Made by a program: the position numbers and the translations under genes. Shown here in pieces: positions 21,065 to 30,209 of a stretch of 58,299 nt of DNA. The notes under the pieces were generated by a model that searched no databases, was not told the origin of the DNA, and worked only from the letters and a program-made list of their open reading frames with translations. The first letter of the stretch is position 1. Each line of letters begins with the position of its first letter. The stretch comes from Acanthamoeba sp. SK_2022b (lineage: Eukaryota; Discosea; Longamoebia; Acanthamoebidae). Location of the stretch: the NCBI GenBank assembly GCA_027943245.1, contig JANDJZ010000305.1:1-58299 (forward strand), in the 5' to 3' direction.

Positions 21065-22366
21065 ATGCAGGAATTCCACAAGGTAGAGGGCATCATCGAG
21101 GCTGCCAACGTCGAAGGCCGCACATCCGTCGTCAAGAATTACCACAGATACCCGCTCAAGTTCCTCACCGTTGACACCGCCCGGCGACAGACCGTCACGG
21201 AGAGCCGCGCCAAGGAGGGAGCGGAGCAGCGAACAGGGCCCCTCGCTCCGATCTGGGTCTATGCCGTGACGTACGGCGGCGGCCTCGTGGCGGGCGACGA
21301 CATTGGGCTCAACTTCACGGTGCGGCGCGACGCCGCGCTCGTCCTCACCACCCAGGCCTCGACCAAGGTCTACAAGAGCCGAAGCCCTGGCGGTCCGAGC
21401 GGCGCCAGCCGGTCCGAGGGGGAGGGCCTCGTGTGCACCCAAACGATGGCCGCCACCGTCGAGGCCGGCGCGCTGCTGGCCATCGTGCCGCACGCCGTCA
21501 CCTGCTTCGCCGACGCGCGTTACAAGCAGCGCCAGGTCGTGCGAATGGAGGAGGGCGCCAACCTGATCCTCGTCGACTGGCTCACCTCGGGTCGCGTGGC
21601 CCGAGGCGAGGAGTGGGCCTTCGAGAGCTACGAGACCACGAACGACGTGCTACTCGACGGCCAACTACTCGTTCGCGAAGCTGTACGTGAAGAAGACCGC
21701 CTCCGTGTCTCTCCTCTCTCTACTTGTCCCGAGCGTACGGTGAGGTTGCTCACTCGCTACACGTTGCGTTTGGCCTCTTTCTACGTGTTGCAGGTGCGGC
21801 TCAGCGTACACGACGGCACGCCCACAATCGCGGAGAAGATGAGAGGCTACAACGCCATGGCCACGGTACCTCTTTCGGTGTCGGTTTGGGGAAGGGCGCG
21901 CTCTTGTCCGATCGCTCACCAAGACCACTCTCTCCCTCTCTCGCTCTCTCCCTCCTTTGCTCTGGCTCGTGCAGATCCTGGTGGTGGGTCCCGACGTGCT
22001 CGCTCACGCGCAGGCGATTTTGCGTGGCATCAGCAAGCTCAAGGTGAACAAGAGCAAGGAGGTGCGCTTAGCCTCCCCATCACATCGTGTAGAGTGAGGC
22101 CAGGAGGGCTGACCGCGAAAACGAAATGGGCAACGTTGTCGCCCGGTTTGCTTCGTGTTGCGCAGGTGCCGCTGTTGTGCAGCGCGAGCCCTGTGTACAA
22201 GAAGCCGCGCGAGGCTTCTTCTTCGAGCCACGGGGCGTCTGGCGACGTGGTGGGCGTGATGGTCAAGATCGCCGCCAGGAAGACGTCGCAGGTGACCGAC
22301 GCCATTCACGAGCACTTCAACGGCCTTTGGCAGGATGCCCTCGGCAACGACCCCTACCGGCTCTAA
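21065..22366 (+). CDS. ureD: urease accessory protein UreD (UreH)
   Basis: Exons 21065-21682, 21794-21865, 21975-22061 and 22166-22366 join in phase to 325 residues. Hallmarks of UreD in order are GRTSVVKNYHRYPLKFL, WVYAVTYGGGLVAGD, LTTQASTKVYKS, GALLAIVPHAVTCFADARY, ILVDWLTSGRVARGEEWAF and a C-terminal LWQDALGNDPYRL. UreD works with UreF and UreG to deliver nickel into apo-urease, so the organism probably makes a nickel urease. A good acceptor (CTGCAG) 30 nt before the ATG hints at a 5'-UTR intron. No urease subunit or other accessory gene is in the window. Confidence 0.92.
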   Translation: MQEFHKVEGIIEAANVEGRTSVVKNYHRYPLKFLTVDTARRQTVTESRAKEGAEQRTGPLAPIWVYAVTYGGGLVAGDDIGLNFTVRRDAALVLTTQASTKVYKSRSPGGPSGASRSEGEGLVCTQTMAATVEAGALLAIVPHAVTCFADARYKQRQVVRMEEGANLILVDWLTSGRVARGEEWAFESYETTNDVLLDGQLLVREAVREEDRLRVSPLSTCPERTVRLLTRYTLRLASFYVLQVRLSVHDGTPTIAEKMRGYNAMATVPLSVSVWGRARSCPIAHQDHSLPLSLSPSFALARADPGGGSRRARSRAGDFAWHQQAQGEQEQGGALSLPITSCRVRPGGLTAKTKWATLSPGLLRVAQVPLLCSASPVYKKPREASSSSHGASGDVVGVMVKIAARKTSQVTDAIHEHFNGLWQDALGNDPYRL

Positions 22367-22643
22367 ACGCCAGCAGCGATGCGAACCTGTACATACCAAG
22401 CGGCGGTGGCGGTGATGAAGAAGACGACGACCAACGAAGCCGGATAGCTGGCGCTCCTAGGAAAACTACTGCCTTTATGACACAGTAATGTACAAACTGT
22501 TAGCTCAATCACTCACGCACGCTGTCTCACACGTCCATCCGCCTGTGTTCGAGTTGGGTTTCTGGGCACCAAAATATGCGTGAAAAAAATAACCTGCAAG
22601 AAAACAAAAAGTTAATAAAAAAAGATACGACACTTGCTCCAAC

Positions 22644-22994
22644 ATGGCATCCGGCGTGGCCACCACGGCGTCCAAGAGCTTCGCTGATGCGGCAGCGAGG
22701 AATCAGCACCTCTACCGCCTCGCCATGCGATCGGCGCCTCGCATTATTCAGATGTACGATCTGCCCTACAGCGTGGGCCAGGTGCGGTCTCGAATTGCGG
22801 AACAATTTAGAAAGCACCAGCATGTGCGAGACCCCGTGACCATGGACATGCTCTGGTTTAAGGGCAAATCGGAACTTGACGAGACTCTCATGACGTGGAA
22901 GCAGCGCCCTCACATCCTCCACTACTTCGCCCCCCACAAGAAGGAAGAATCCGACTTTTTGCGCAAGTTCTATGCCAATGAGGACATCGACTGA
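22644..22994 (+). CDS. NDUFA6: mitochondrial complex I LYR subunit NDUFA6 (B14)
   Basis: A single uninterrupted frame of 116 residues, unusual here because neighbours are split. It contains the LYR motif (NQHLYRLAMR), then VGQVRSRIAEQFRKH, VRDPVTMDMLWFKGKSELDE and MTWKQRPHILHYF, matching the NDUFA6 pattern (VREMFMKN... [29 protein letters not shown]). It is an accessory subunit of NADH:ubiquinone oxidoreductase that binds the mitochondrial acyl-carrier protein. Confidence 0.92.
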   Translation: MASGVATTASKSFADAAARNQHLYRLAMRSAPRIIQMYDLPYSVGQVRSRIAEQFRKHQHVRDPVTMDMLWFKGKSELDETLMTWKQRPHILHYFAPHKKEESDFLRKFYANEDID

Positions 22995-23329
22995 GGATTG
23001 GTCTCGAGCCAATTGAGCGACACCGGTTCGATCGAACAACGATCGTGATTTACGCAAACAACAGCGGTATTGTAGTCGATCAATTCGCCAAACAAATAAC
23101 GACCTATTTTTTTTGATAAACTGTGTTATCCATTTATTCATGTTATGAAATCATTCTATCGCTCTCGGTGCCCCTCCTTCCTGGCGAGTGGGTGCCATCC
23201 GTGGAGTACCTCAAGGTCCAGGTTTTCAATTTGGCCAAAGGAAAGAAATTAAAAAAATAAAATCGCCAGAAAAGTGAAGAAATCAATCAATCGTGCGAGC
23301 TCCGAAAGGCAAAGCTTCAATTCCCAGAC
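22995..23329. other. intergenic region, no gene seen
   Basis: AT-rich sequence between the NDUFA6 stop and the bL9m start. It serves as 3' flank and promoter of two same-strand genes. Confidence 0.4.
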
Positions 23330-24355
23330 ATGAGGTTGGTGTCATTGATGGATAACCATGCCATTTCCCCTTCTCGAAAACGTTGTTCTTCTCTTTTGAT
23401 TTACTTCTACTTGTTCCAGATTATCTGCGTGCCGCCGGGTGAGCGGAGTGTCCCCCCTTGCATCCTTCTCTCCCCTCCGCACGAGTAGCCTCCCCAGCAG
23501 CATTCTTTATCAGGTAGCCGTCCTGGGCAATTTGATTGTAATTCTTCCGCTTGCGGTTGATTTCGAATTGTCTCGCCCTGACCAGCAGCACGAATGTGCT
23601 ACGTCATTGCTGAGCACGCGAGCCTACGCCACGAAGAAGGCCGCGCCGGCCAAAGCTAAGGCCAAGGAGAAGAAGGCCAAGGCGTCGGGCCCGCAGAAGT
23701 CGAGCAAGCCCGTGAAGAACAAAAAGATCAAGATCGTGCTCACGAGCGACGTGCCCAGCGTCGGTGTAAAGGGCGAGGACATCGAAGTGGCCAAGGGCTT
23801 CGCTCGCAACTTCCTCTTCCCCAGGAAGCTTGCCGTCTACTGTACCGAAGAAAACCTCAAGCTCTACGAGGCCGAGAGGGCGGTACGCCCGCCCGCCCTT
23901 TCGCGTGTCGCGAGTGCCTGACACCAGGGCGTGCGTGTTCGCAACATTTCCAACAGAACATCGACTATGACAAGCGGCAGAAGCTGCAGGAGCTGGCCAA
24001 AGCGAAGAAGAGGCTGTCCAAGGTGGAGGTCCTCGTGAAGCGTCAAGTCGTCCAGGCCCAACCCGTGCAGGTACCTCCACGTTAACAGCAGCGCCTGCTT
24101 CACGATCCAAATGCGTTCGTTTGCAAGGATGGCGAGCGCTGATCAGCGATGTTGTGGCACACGCTCACTCAGGTTCTGCACGCCCCCGTTACGGTAGACA
24201 ACATCGTGGAGAAGCTGTGGCTACAGCACAAGATTCAGCTGGCCAAGGACCAGTTCAACCTCGAGGAACCCCTCTCGCAGCTGGGCATCTTCTCTGTGCC
24301 GGTCAAGCTCGAAGACCTCGACGTCGCCCTCAAAGTGCGCGTGCAGGCGCGCTAA
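23330..24355 (+). CDS. MRPL9: mitochondrial ribosomal protein bL9m
   Basis: Exons 23330-23334 (only ATGAG), 23420-23513, 23586-23882, 23957-24070 and 24173-24355 join in phase to 230 residues. An Arg/Ser-rich presequence ends near STRAYATKK. The bL9 N-terminal domain follows: KIVLTSDVPSVGVKGEDIEV, AKGFARNFLFPRKLAVY. The C-terminal domain is shorter and diverged (VTVDNIVEKLWLQHKIQLAK, LSQLGIFSVPVKL). The first coding exon is just five bases. AATAAA follows the stop at about 24367. It is part of the large mitoribosomal subunit. Confidence 0.88.
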
Positions 24356-24491
24356 GCCCACGCACAAAATAAACACACAATTACCAACACCAGTTGTGTC
24401 GGGCTTTTACTGGACATGTGAGGGAGACACACAGGACCGCGTGCCTGCGATCTGTGGCCTTTTGTCCCTCCCTCGAAGACAGACTACCACG

Positions 24492-25826
24492 ATGCGCCGC
24501 GCTACTTCCATCTGTACGCTCAAGCGGCCCACGCGCAACGATGTTTGTGAGTTCACAGGAAGTGGCTAACCTTGGTCGTGATAGCCGCCAGAACCACCAT
24601 CGCCAGGCCTGCTGCTCGCTCGGCTTCGCGCCTTCAGCTCTCCAAGGGTACGCTATCTTGCCGGATTAGCATGTGGCTCTAGGCCCTTAGGAAGATAAAA
24701 AGTTCCCTTTCTATGATCTACTTGATTCCAAAACACTGGTCATTAACTCTGAAGGAGGATTTGCGACCTCATTCTAGCTTATGTCTCTCCTTACTTTGTT
24801 CTAACACTAGCAATCAACTTTCTCAGTTGCCACCAGGACCTTCGTGTCGGGCACTGCTCAGGCCACCTCTGGATCTGCCAGGACTGGTGCCATGGTACGC
24901 GACTCTGGCACTGATTGCACCAATTCCGACACTCGCTAATCGATTACTGCCCACAGTTCGCCCTCGGCGCCACTGCCTTCGCTGGTGCCAGCTACTACAG
25001 TACGGCTTATCTTTCAATTAATCAAATTTTCGCACCAATTTGATGTCAAGTTGGTGCGATTTTGTTCACCTAGCGCCTACGTGCAGGCTTCGCCAACACC
25101 TCGGTGAAGGCTGATGACAAGGTGCCCCACACTGGTATTCCCGGTACCAGGTTCGAGAGGACCTTCATCGCCATCAAGCCCGATGGTGTCCAGCGTGGCA
25201 TCGTGGGTGAGATCATCCAGCGCTTCGAGAAGAAGGGCTACAAGCTCGTTGGCCTCAAGGTAGCTCCTCTCGACTACCGCCGTTACGTGCTCTGAGCTAA
25301 TCACTCGTCTTCTTCTTCACTTTTTGACAGGTGGTCAAGCCCACCAAGCAGTTCGCCGAGCAGCACTACGCCGACCTCTCGAAGAAGCCTTTCTTCCCCA
25401 GCCTGGTCAACTACTTCTCGTCTGGCCCCGTCGTCGCCATGGTGCGCACAACCTTCGCCTTGAGCAAGTAAAGAGACCCACCGCTGACGATGGGTGCTCG
25501 CGTGACGGCAGGTGTGGGAGGGCAGGAACGCCATCGTCAACGGCCGCAAGATCGTTGGTGCTACCAACCCCGCTGATGCCGAGGCTGGCTCCGTCAGGGG
25601 TGACCTCTGCATTGACATTGGCCGCAACATCATCCACGGCTCCGACGGTCCCGAGAGCGCCAAGGACGAGATCTCCCTCTGGTGCTCTCCCGCTGTCCTG
25701 CCCATCTTGCGGCGTGCCTTGTTGCTCACCCTCGTGTCTCCTTGCCCGTCCGTGTACAGGTTCAAGGAGGGCGAGCTCGCCAGCTGGGAGTCGGAGAACG
25801 CCAAGTGGGTCTACGAGAAGCTCTAA
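24492..25826 (+). CDS. nucleoside diphosphate kinase, mitochondrial isoform
   Basis: Eight exons join in phase to 238 residues: 24492-24513, 24585-24647, 24827-24894, 24957-24999, 25087-25259, 25331-25441, 25512-25681 and 25760-25826. The first about 85 residues form an Arg/Ser/Ala-rich presequence ([14 protein letters not shown]) and a short hydrophobic stretch ([13 protein letters not shown]), as in proteins sent to the mitochondrial inner membrane or intermembrane space. The kinase domain follows: [54 protein letters not shown] and [16 protein letters not shown] with the catalytic His. It exchanges terminal phosphates between NTPs and NDPs. Confidence 0.93.
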
Positions 25827-26007
25827 ACGTCTGCTGTGCCACTTGAACCTTCGTGGTCTTGGTTGGTGGTCTGCCGCTCCATCATGTCGCAGAGTTGGCC
25901 TTTTGCTTCTACAACATGGAGGATCACAACCCTTTCCACCAACACTCGTCGCAGGCCACTTTCTTTATTTGCGCGCTGCGCTGGACTCTTGGGCGGCCCA
26001 CCGCACA

Positions 26008-26504
26008 CTACAGACCGGCGAGGGGGAAGAGCTTGGTGAAGTGCACCTTCTCCGGCCCCACCGTCTTGCTCTTGCCACTGTTGTTGTCGCAAAAGTTAGC
26101 AACAGAAAGGCTCGCCACAGCGCAAGTACTACAGAGGGGCAGCCAAGTACCCAAGCTTTCGTGGATGCCACACAACCTTGCGCTTGGCTAAATGTCAAAT
26201 GTAGCACATGTGTAAGCAAGCACAAACATAGGATGGGGATGGGGGAGGGGGATTGGCATTTAGAATACCAAATGGTCCGGTAACGCGGAAGCGCTTCTTG
26301 GCAGCAGACCTGGTCACTGAGGCAAAACGCTGCACCAGCGATCAAAATGGCAATCGCTTTTAAATTAATCAGATTTTATTTCCGTACCGTCTGCGTGAGT
26401 GCGGCGGGGGCTGAGGGGGCTGTGATAAGGGACGTCGATGATGAGATTACTGGCCGCGCGGAGGCAAATGAGGCGAGCCCCATCAAAACTGGTCGTCGTT
26501 GCAT
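26008..26504 (-). CDS. MRPL35: small mitochondrial ribosomal protein, bL35m-like
   Basis: Four short exons join with matching phases to exactly 100 residues: 26388-26504, 26269-26329, 26133-26187 and 26008-26077. The first exon is an Arg/Ser/Ala presequence (MQRRPVLMGLASFASARPVI). The second encodes RFASVTRSAAKKRFRVTG, the signature of bacterial bL35 (KTKSAAKRFKVTG). The rest is short and basic (AKRKVVWHPRKLGYLAAPL). AATAAA on the minus strand follows at about 25963. The C-terminal part is more diverged than the signature, so family assignment rests on that motif. Confidence 0.72.
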
Positions 26505-26996
26505 CTTTGGTGCTGGTGGCGAACTTTGGACCGTTTTTTATTTTATTTTTTTCACACAAAAGAAACAAAAATTGCTTTCTTCCTCCAAGATGCGTGTGTG
26601 CATTGTGAGCACGCTCAGAGTGCAGGCTCATGGTCTTATCTCCTTGTGAGGAGGTAGGGTTTCAATGGGCATTGTGGTCAGGCTGTAACAGTTTGTCACA
26701 CTTCAGGTTTGCAAACCTGCTTGGCTTGATGCACTGCTCTCTGTCAGCTTGCACACAGTTCACCAAAGGCTCCTTATAAGTAAGCTTAAGGTCCTTGTGG
26801 TATGACGCATTGTCCATGATGAAGGTTGAGGAAGGTGATGGAGGAGGGTGTGTTCTCTTCCCAGGTTTTTCTCTGTCTTTCTTCCCAGAACAGATGTTTC
26901 TTTTGACTTGGCGTTGATTTTCTTCGCCCACAACACGAACGCTGCGTGAGCGAGTGCACTCGCAGTTGTTGTCACACAGAAATCCGATCAACAAAG
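26505..26996. other. divergent intergenic region with transposase-like remnant
   Basis: It lies between the divergent bL35m-like and TMEM214-like starts. The only coding-like trace is the DDE-type remnant listed separately. The rest is promoter-like non-coding sequence. Confidence 0.4.
26660..26880 (-). pseudogene. possible DDE transposase remnant
   Basis: The minus-strand frame reads STFIMDNASYHKDLKLTY, which resembles the central Asp block (MDNAxxH) of DDE-superfamily transposases such as the Tc1/IS630 type. It continues for about 40 codons to a stop without other catalytic blocks, a start or inverted repeats. Evidence is limited to this one motif. Confidence 0.35.
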
Positions 26997-29900
26997 ATGA
27001 GCGCAAATGGCGGCTGGCAGGTAGTGGACACTAAGCAGAAGAAGGCTGAGAAGCAGCTGCAGAAGAGCATAGAGAAGAAGAAGCTGCAGAAGCAAATCGA
27101 AAAGGAGCGCCAGAAGCGGAAGGAGGAGGAAGAGCGTCTGTCCTTCTCTGGCTGGGGGCCCGAAGAGGAAGACGCCAAGAAGAAGAAGAAACAGCAGAAG
27201 GCCAAGCAGCAGCAACAGAAGCCCAAGAAGGAGTTGCCGCAGGCGGCTGAGGGCAATCCTTTCACTGCGTCGACCATCTACACTCAGCTGAGGGAGTTTG
27301 AGGAAGCCAAGGAAAAGAAGGCGCGCGCGCAACAATCGGCGGCTGAATGGAAGGCCAAGGAGGCCGAACGCGCTGCGCAGGCCGAAGCCGAGGCTAAGCG
27401 ACGAAAGGAGAAGGAGCGCAAGAAGAAGAAGCCCAAGAAGCCCTCCGTCGCCCAACTCAGTGCTGCTGTACGCCTCGCTACTCCATTATCTGCGATTGCC
27501 TTGGTGTGGCGTAGAATGATTCGCGTAGACAGATGATTTCCCAATTTCTCTACGCGGTGTCACTGACCCACACCCACCACACAGCTGGACGTCGCTTCGT
27601 GCCGCACCTACCTGCAGGACCTGAGCGAGAGATACCCCGCTAAGTACGACGTCCAGCTCATGGCCCTCGCCGACTTCTTCGAGAGCAAGTTCGGCAAGGC
27701 CTCCCTCGGGCCCGCCAAGTTGCTCGAGGAGAAGAGCTTCGCGAGGAGGCTCGGTCCGACGCCCCCCCCCCCTCCCTCTTCAGGCTGTTGCGTTGTCGCC
27801 GCGTGTCGTGTGCGCGCTCATGGCGTTGTGGCGCTGACGTTTGAATCGATGGCCCACAGAGATCCCCTACGCCTACCTGGACGACGAAGTGTCGGAGGCG
27901 CTGCAGACCTGGCTGGCGACGGTGCCGCACAAGGTGCTGGTCGAGTTCACGCAGTTCCTGCTCAGCGAGGTGTTCAGCGTGGAGAAGAGCCACAAGACGT
28001 CGGGCATCGGCCTTCGCATGCTCCTCGCGGCCATCGCCCGCGGCTTCCCCGACGTCGTACGCGGCGCCGTCGACCACGCCTCCTTCGTCCAGAAGTACCT
28101 GGGCGACTCCCCCTCGTCCTACCCCAAGCACGACGCCAAGGGTAACCCCCCCCCCCAGAGGCATTGACCCTCTACTCTTCCCCCCCCCCCCAGAGGCCCT
28201 TCTGCTGGTGGCGGGGTAGTACTGACTCGATGTGGGGTGGTGGCTACTCAGTCGTTACCGAGGGCACCTCGCTGTTGCGAGCCACCTTCGTGCCCGTGCT
28301 CGTGTGGTACTTTGGCCAAACCATCGAAGACCATCCCGCCCTCGCCTTCGACCGTACTGCCTCCTCCTCTCCGCCGCTACACGCATGCACCGCGGGCTCG
28401 CCCGGTGAGACGTGTGCCTAACGCTCGCCCGGCGCTTGCAGTGTGGGCCCAGTTCCTGCAGCCCTTCCTCTTCCTGGCAGTGCCTGAGACCATCCGCACC
28501 CTCGTTCTCGACTACTTCAACCTCCTCTTCGCCGAGTACGTGTTCCTCTACACCCCCGCTACACGGAAACAAATATTTTTGAATCTGTAAAAACAAATAA
28601 CAAATAACAAATAACAAATAACAATAAAACGTCTCAAATGGATTTGCTAACGCGGATGGTTGTAGTGGCGGCAAGGGCCTGAAGCATGCCGACCCTGCCA
28701 TCACCGCCGTGGCCCTGGAGAGGCTGGCTGCTCACAGGGAGAGCTTCAGCGAGAATCAGCTCAAGAAGGACCCCCTGAACCCTCTCTACCTCGCCATAGA
28801 GGTACGCGGCTTGTTCTTGGCGTCACGACTTAACGCCACGCCATTGGGGTGAGGCTTACCTATCGCTGCATGCGAGCGCAGAACTCGATCGTGTGGCGTA
28901 ACACCGCGTCGGTGCACAACTACCTCGACGTCTACCTGCGCCGCGCCGCCACTGCCAGCAAGCATATCAGGGAAGAGGTACGTCTTCACCACTCTACTTC
29001 ACCCATCTCCTCTACACAAAAATATATTATGTTTTACACGTTTATTTATTTATTATTATTATTTATTGCGCTTCAAATAGGCCCAGAAGAAGGTGCTGCG
29101 CGCCTTGGCGGTGGACAAGCAGTCGTATCAGACGTGGGACAAGCTCTACCCGCGCTACGTTCTCCAGTCCACCCACGTCATCCTCTACCTCACCGATAAG
29201 TGGGACAAGTACGCTCGCGCTCCGCCCCACTCTCGCTGCTCCCCCCTGTGGCTGGGCTGACGTGGCATGACGTGGCATCGCAGGTACGTGCTGACGCAGG
29301 ACAAGGGCACGATCCAGGCCAGCGACGTGGCGGAGACGATCCACAACTTCCTCTTCACGAACGACAAGATCGTCGAATCCAACTACCGACTCACCGTGCG
29401 GGTCAAGAAGGGCGCCAAGAAGGAGGCCAAGGTCGACCAGGCCGACATCGACGCCAGCAACGCCGCCTGCAAGGACCTCCTCAAGCGCACCGGCGCCAAG
29501 GTCTCGGCCGCCGGTTCCACGCGCCCCACCAGCAAGTCCCGCGCGCAGCACACCGGCGGCGCCCGCGCCTCCTCCCCTTCCGCCTCCTCCGGGTACGTGC
29601 ACGCTGCGCAGGCCTGCCCCCCTCTTGCTGGTTCGGGCTCCCTCTTCTAACGCACGCCGTGTATGACCGCACACAGGTTCCTGGGCACTTTGGTGTACTT
29701 GCTGCTGTTCGTGTCTCTGGTTGCGGCCATCGCGGTGCTCTACTTGCGCCAGTCCCAGCCCGAGACCTACGACGAACTCCTGAGGACCGGACTGGCCTAC
29801 TACCAGCAGGTGGGAGCCCATTTCCCTTTTTTTTTGCACACGCGCGCGCGCGACGCGGCACCTGACTCTGGGGCCGTTTTTTTCTCCAGGGCAAGGTGCA

Positions 29901-30018
29901 GGCCGCCCTGCTGAGCGCCGAGGCGTCAGCGAAGGCGCAGGAGCTGCTCGCCAAGGCCTACGAGCTCAAGGCCAAGTACATGGCCGCCAGCCCAGCAGCC
30001 GTGGTGGGCAAGGCCTAA
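26997..30018 (+). CDS. TMEM214: TMEM214-like ER membrane protein
   Basis: Twelve exons: 26997-27467, 27585-27753, 27860-28141, 28194-28215, 28252-28353, 28442-28535, 28666-28801, 28882-28977, 29081-29208, 29284-29592, 29677-29809 and 29890-30018. The N-terminus (NGGWQVVDTKQKK) and a long Lys/Glu coiled coil with GNPFTASTIY precede an alpha-helical solenoid. A Cys-containing segment (NAACKDLLKRTG) and a TM helix (LVYLLLFVSLVAAIAVLYL) follow, the order found in TMEM214. Human TMEM214 has been linked to ER-stress signalling; here only ER-membrane location is inferred. The exon 4/5 junction is one base out of frame at a GGGG run (see findings). Confidence 0.8.
28590..28626. repeat. (ACAAATA)n short tandem repeat
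   Basis: About four to five heptanucleotide units lie in an intron of the TMEM214-like gene. Confidence 0.7.
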
Positions 30019-30209
30019 TGCGCCTGGGTTGAAGGGGCGGGAGGTGATACGAAATACTATTCCAACATGTCGCACATGAACGTTGTGTGTGCCGGCATGT
30101 TCTCACACCATAATTGTATGCATCGCCGTTTCGCTCCCTCTCTCTCCCTCCCCACTCTCCGGCTCTCTCCTTGTTAGGGCACGAGATCGCTCTTCTCTCT
30201 CTCTCTCCT

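Noticed and set aside
24121..24172. Extra bL9m coding sequence directly after TTGCAAG
   Set aside because: Reading from that acceptor gives a TGA within five codons; the acceptor at 24172 keeps the frame and the family's C-terminal domain.
27721..27760. GC donor AG|GCTCGG in the TMEM214-like gene
   Set aside because: A GT donor at 27754 gives the required phase 1 and the expected junction, so no non-canonical splice is needed.
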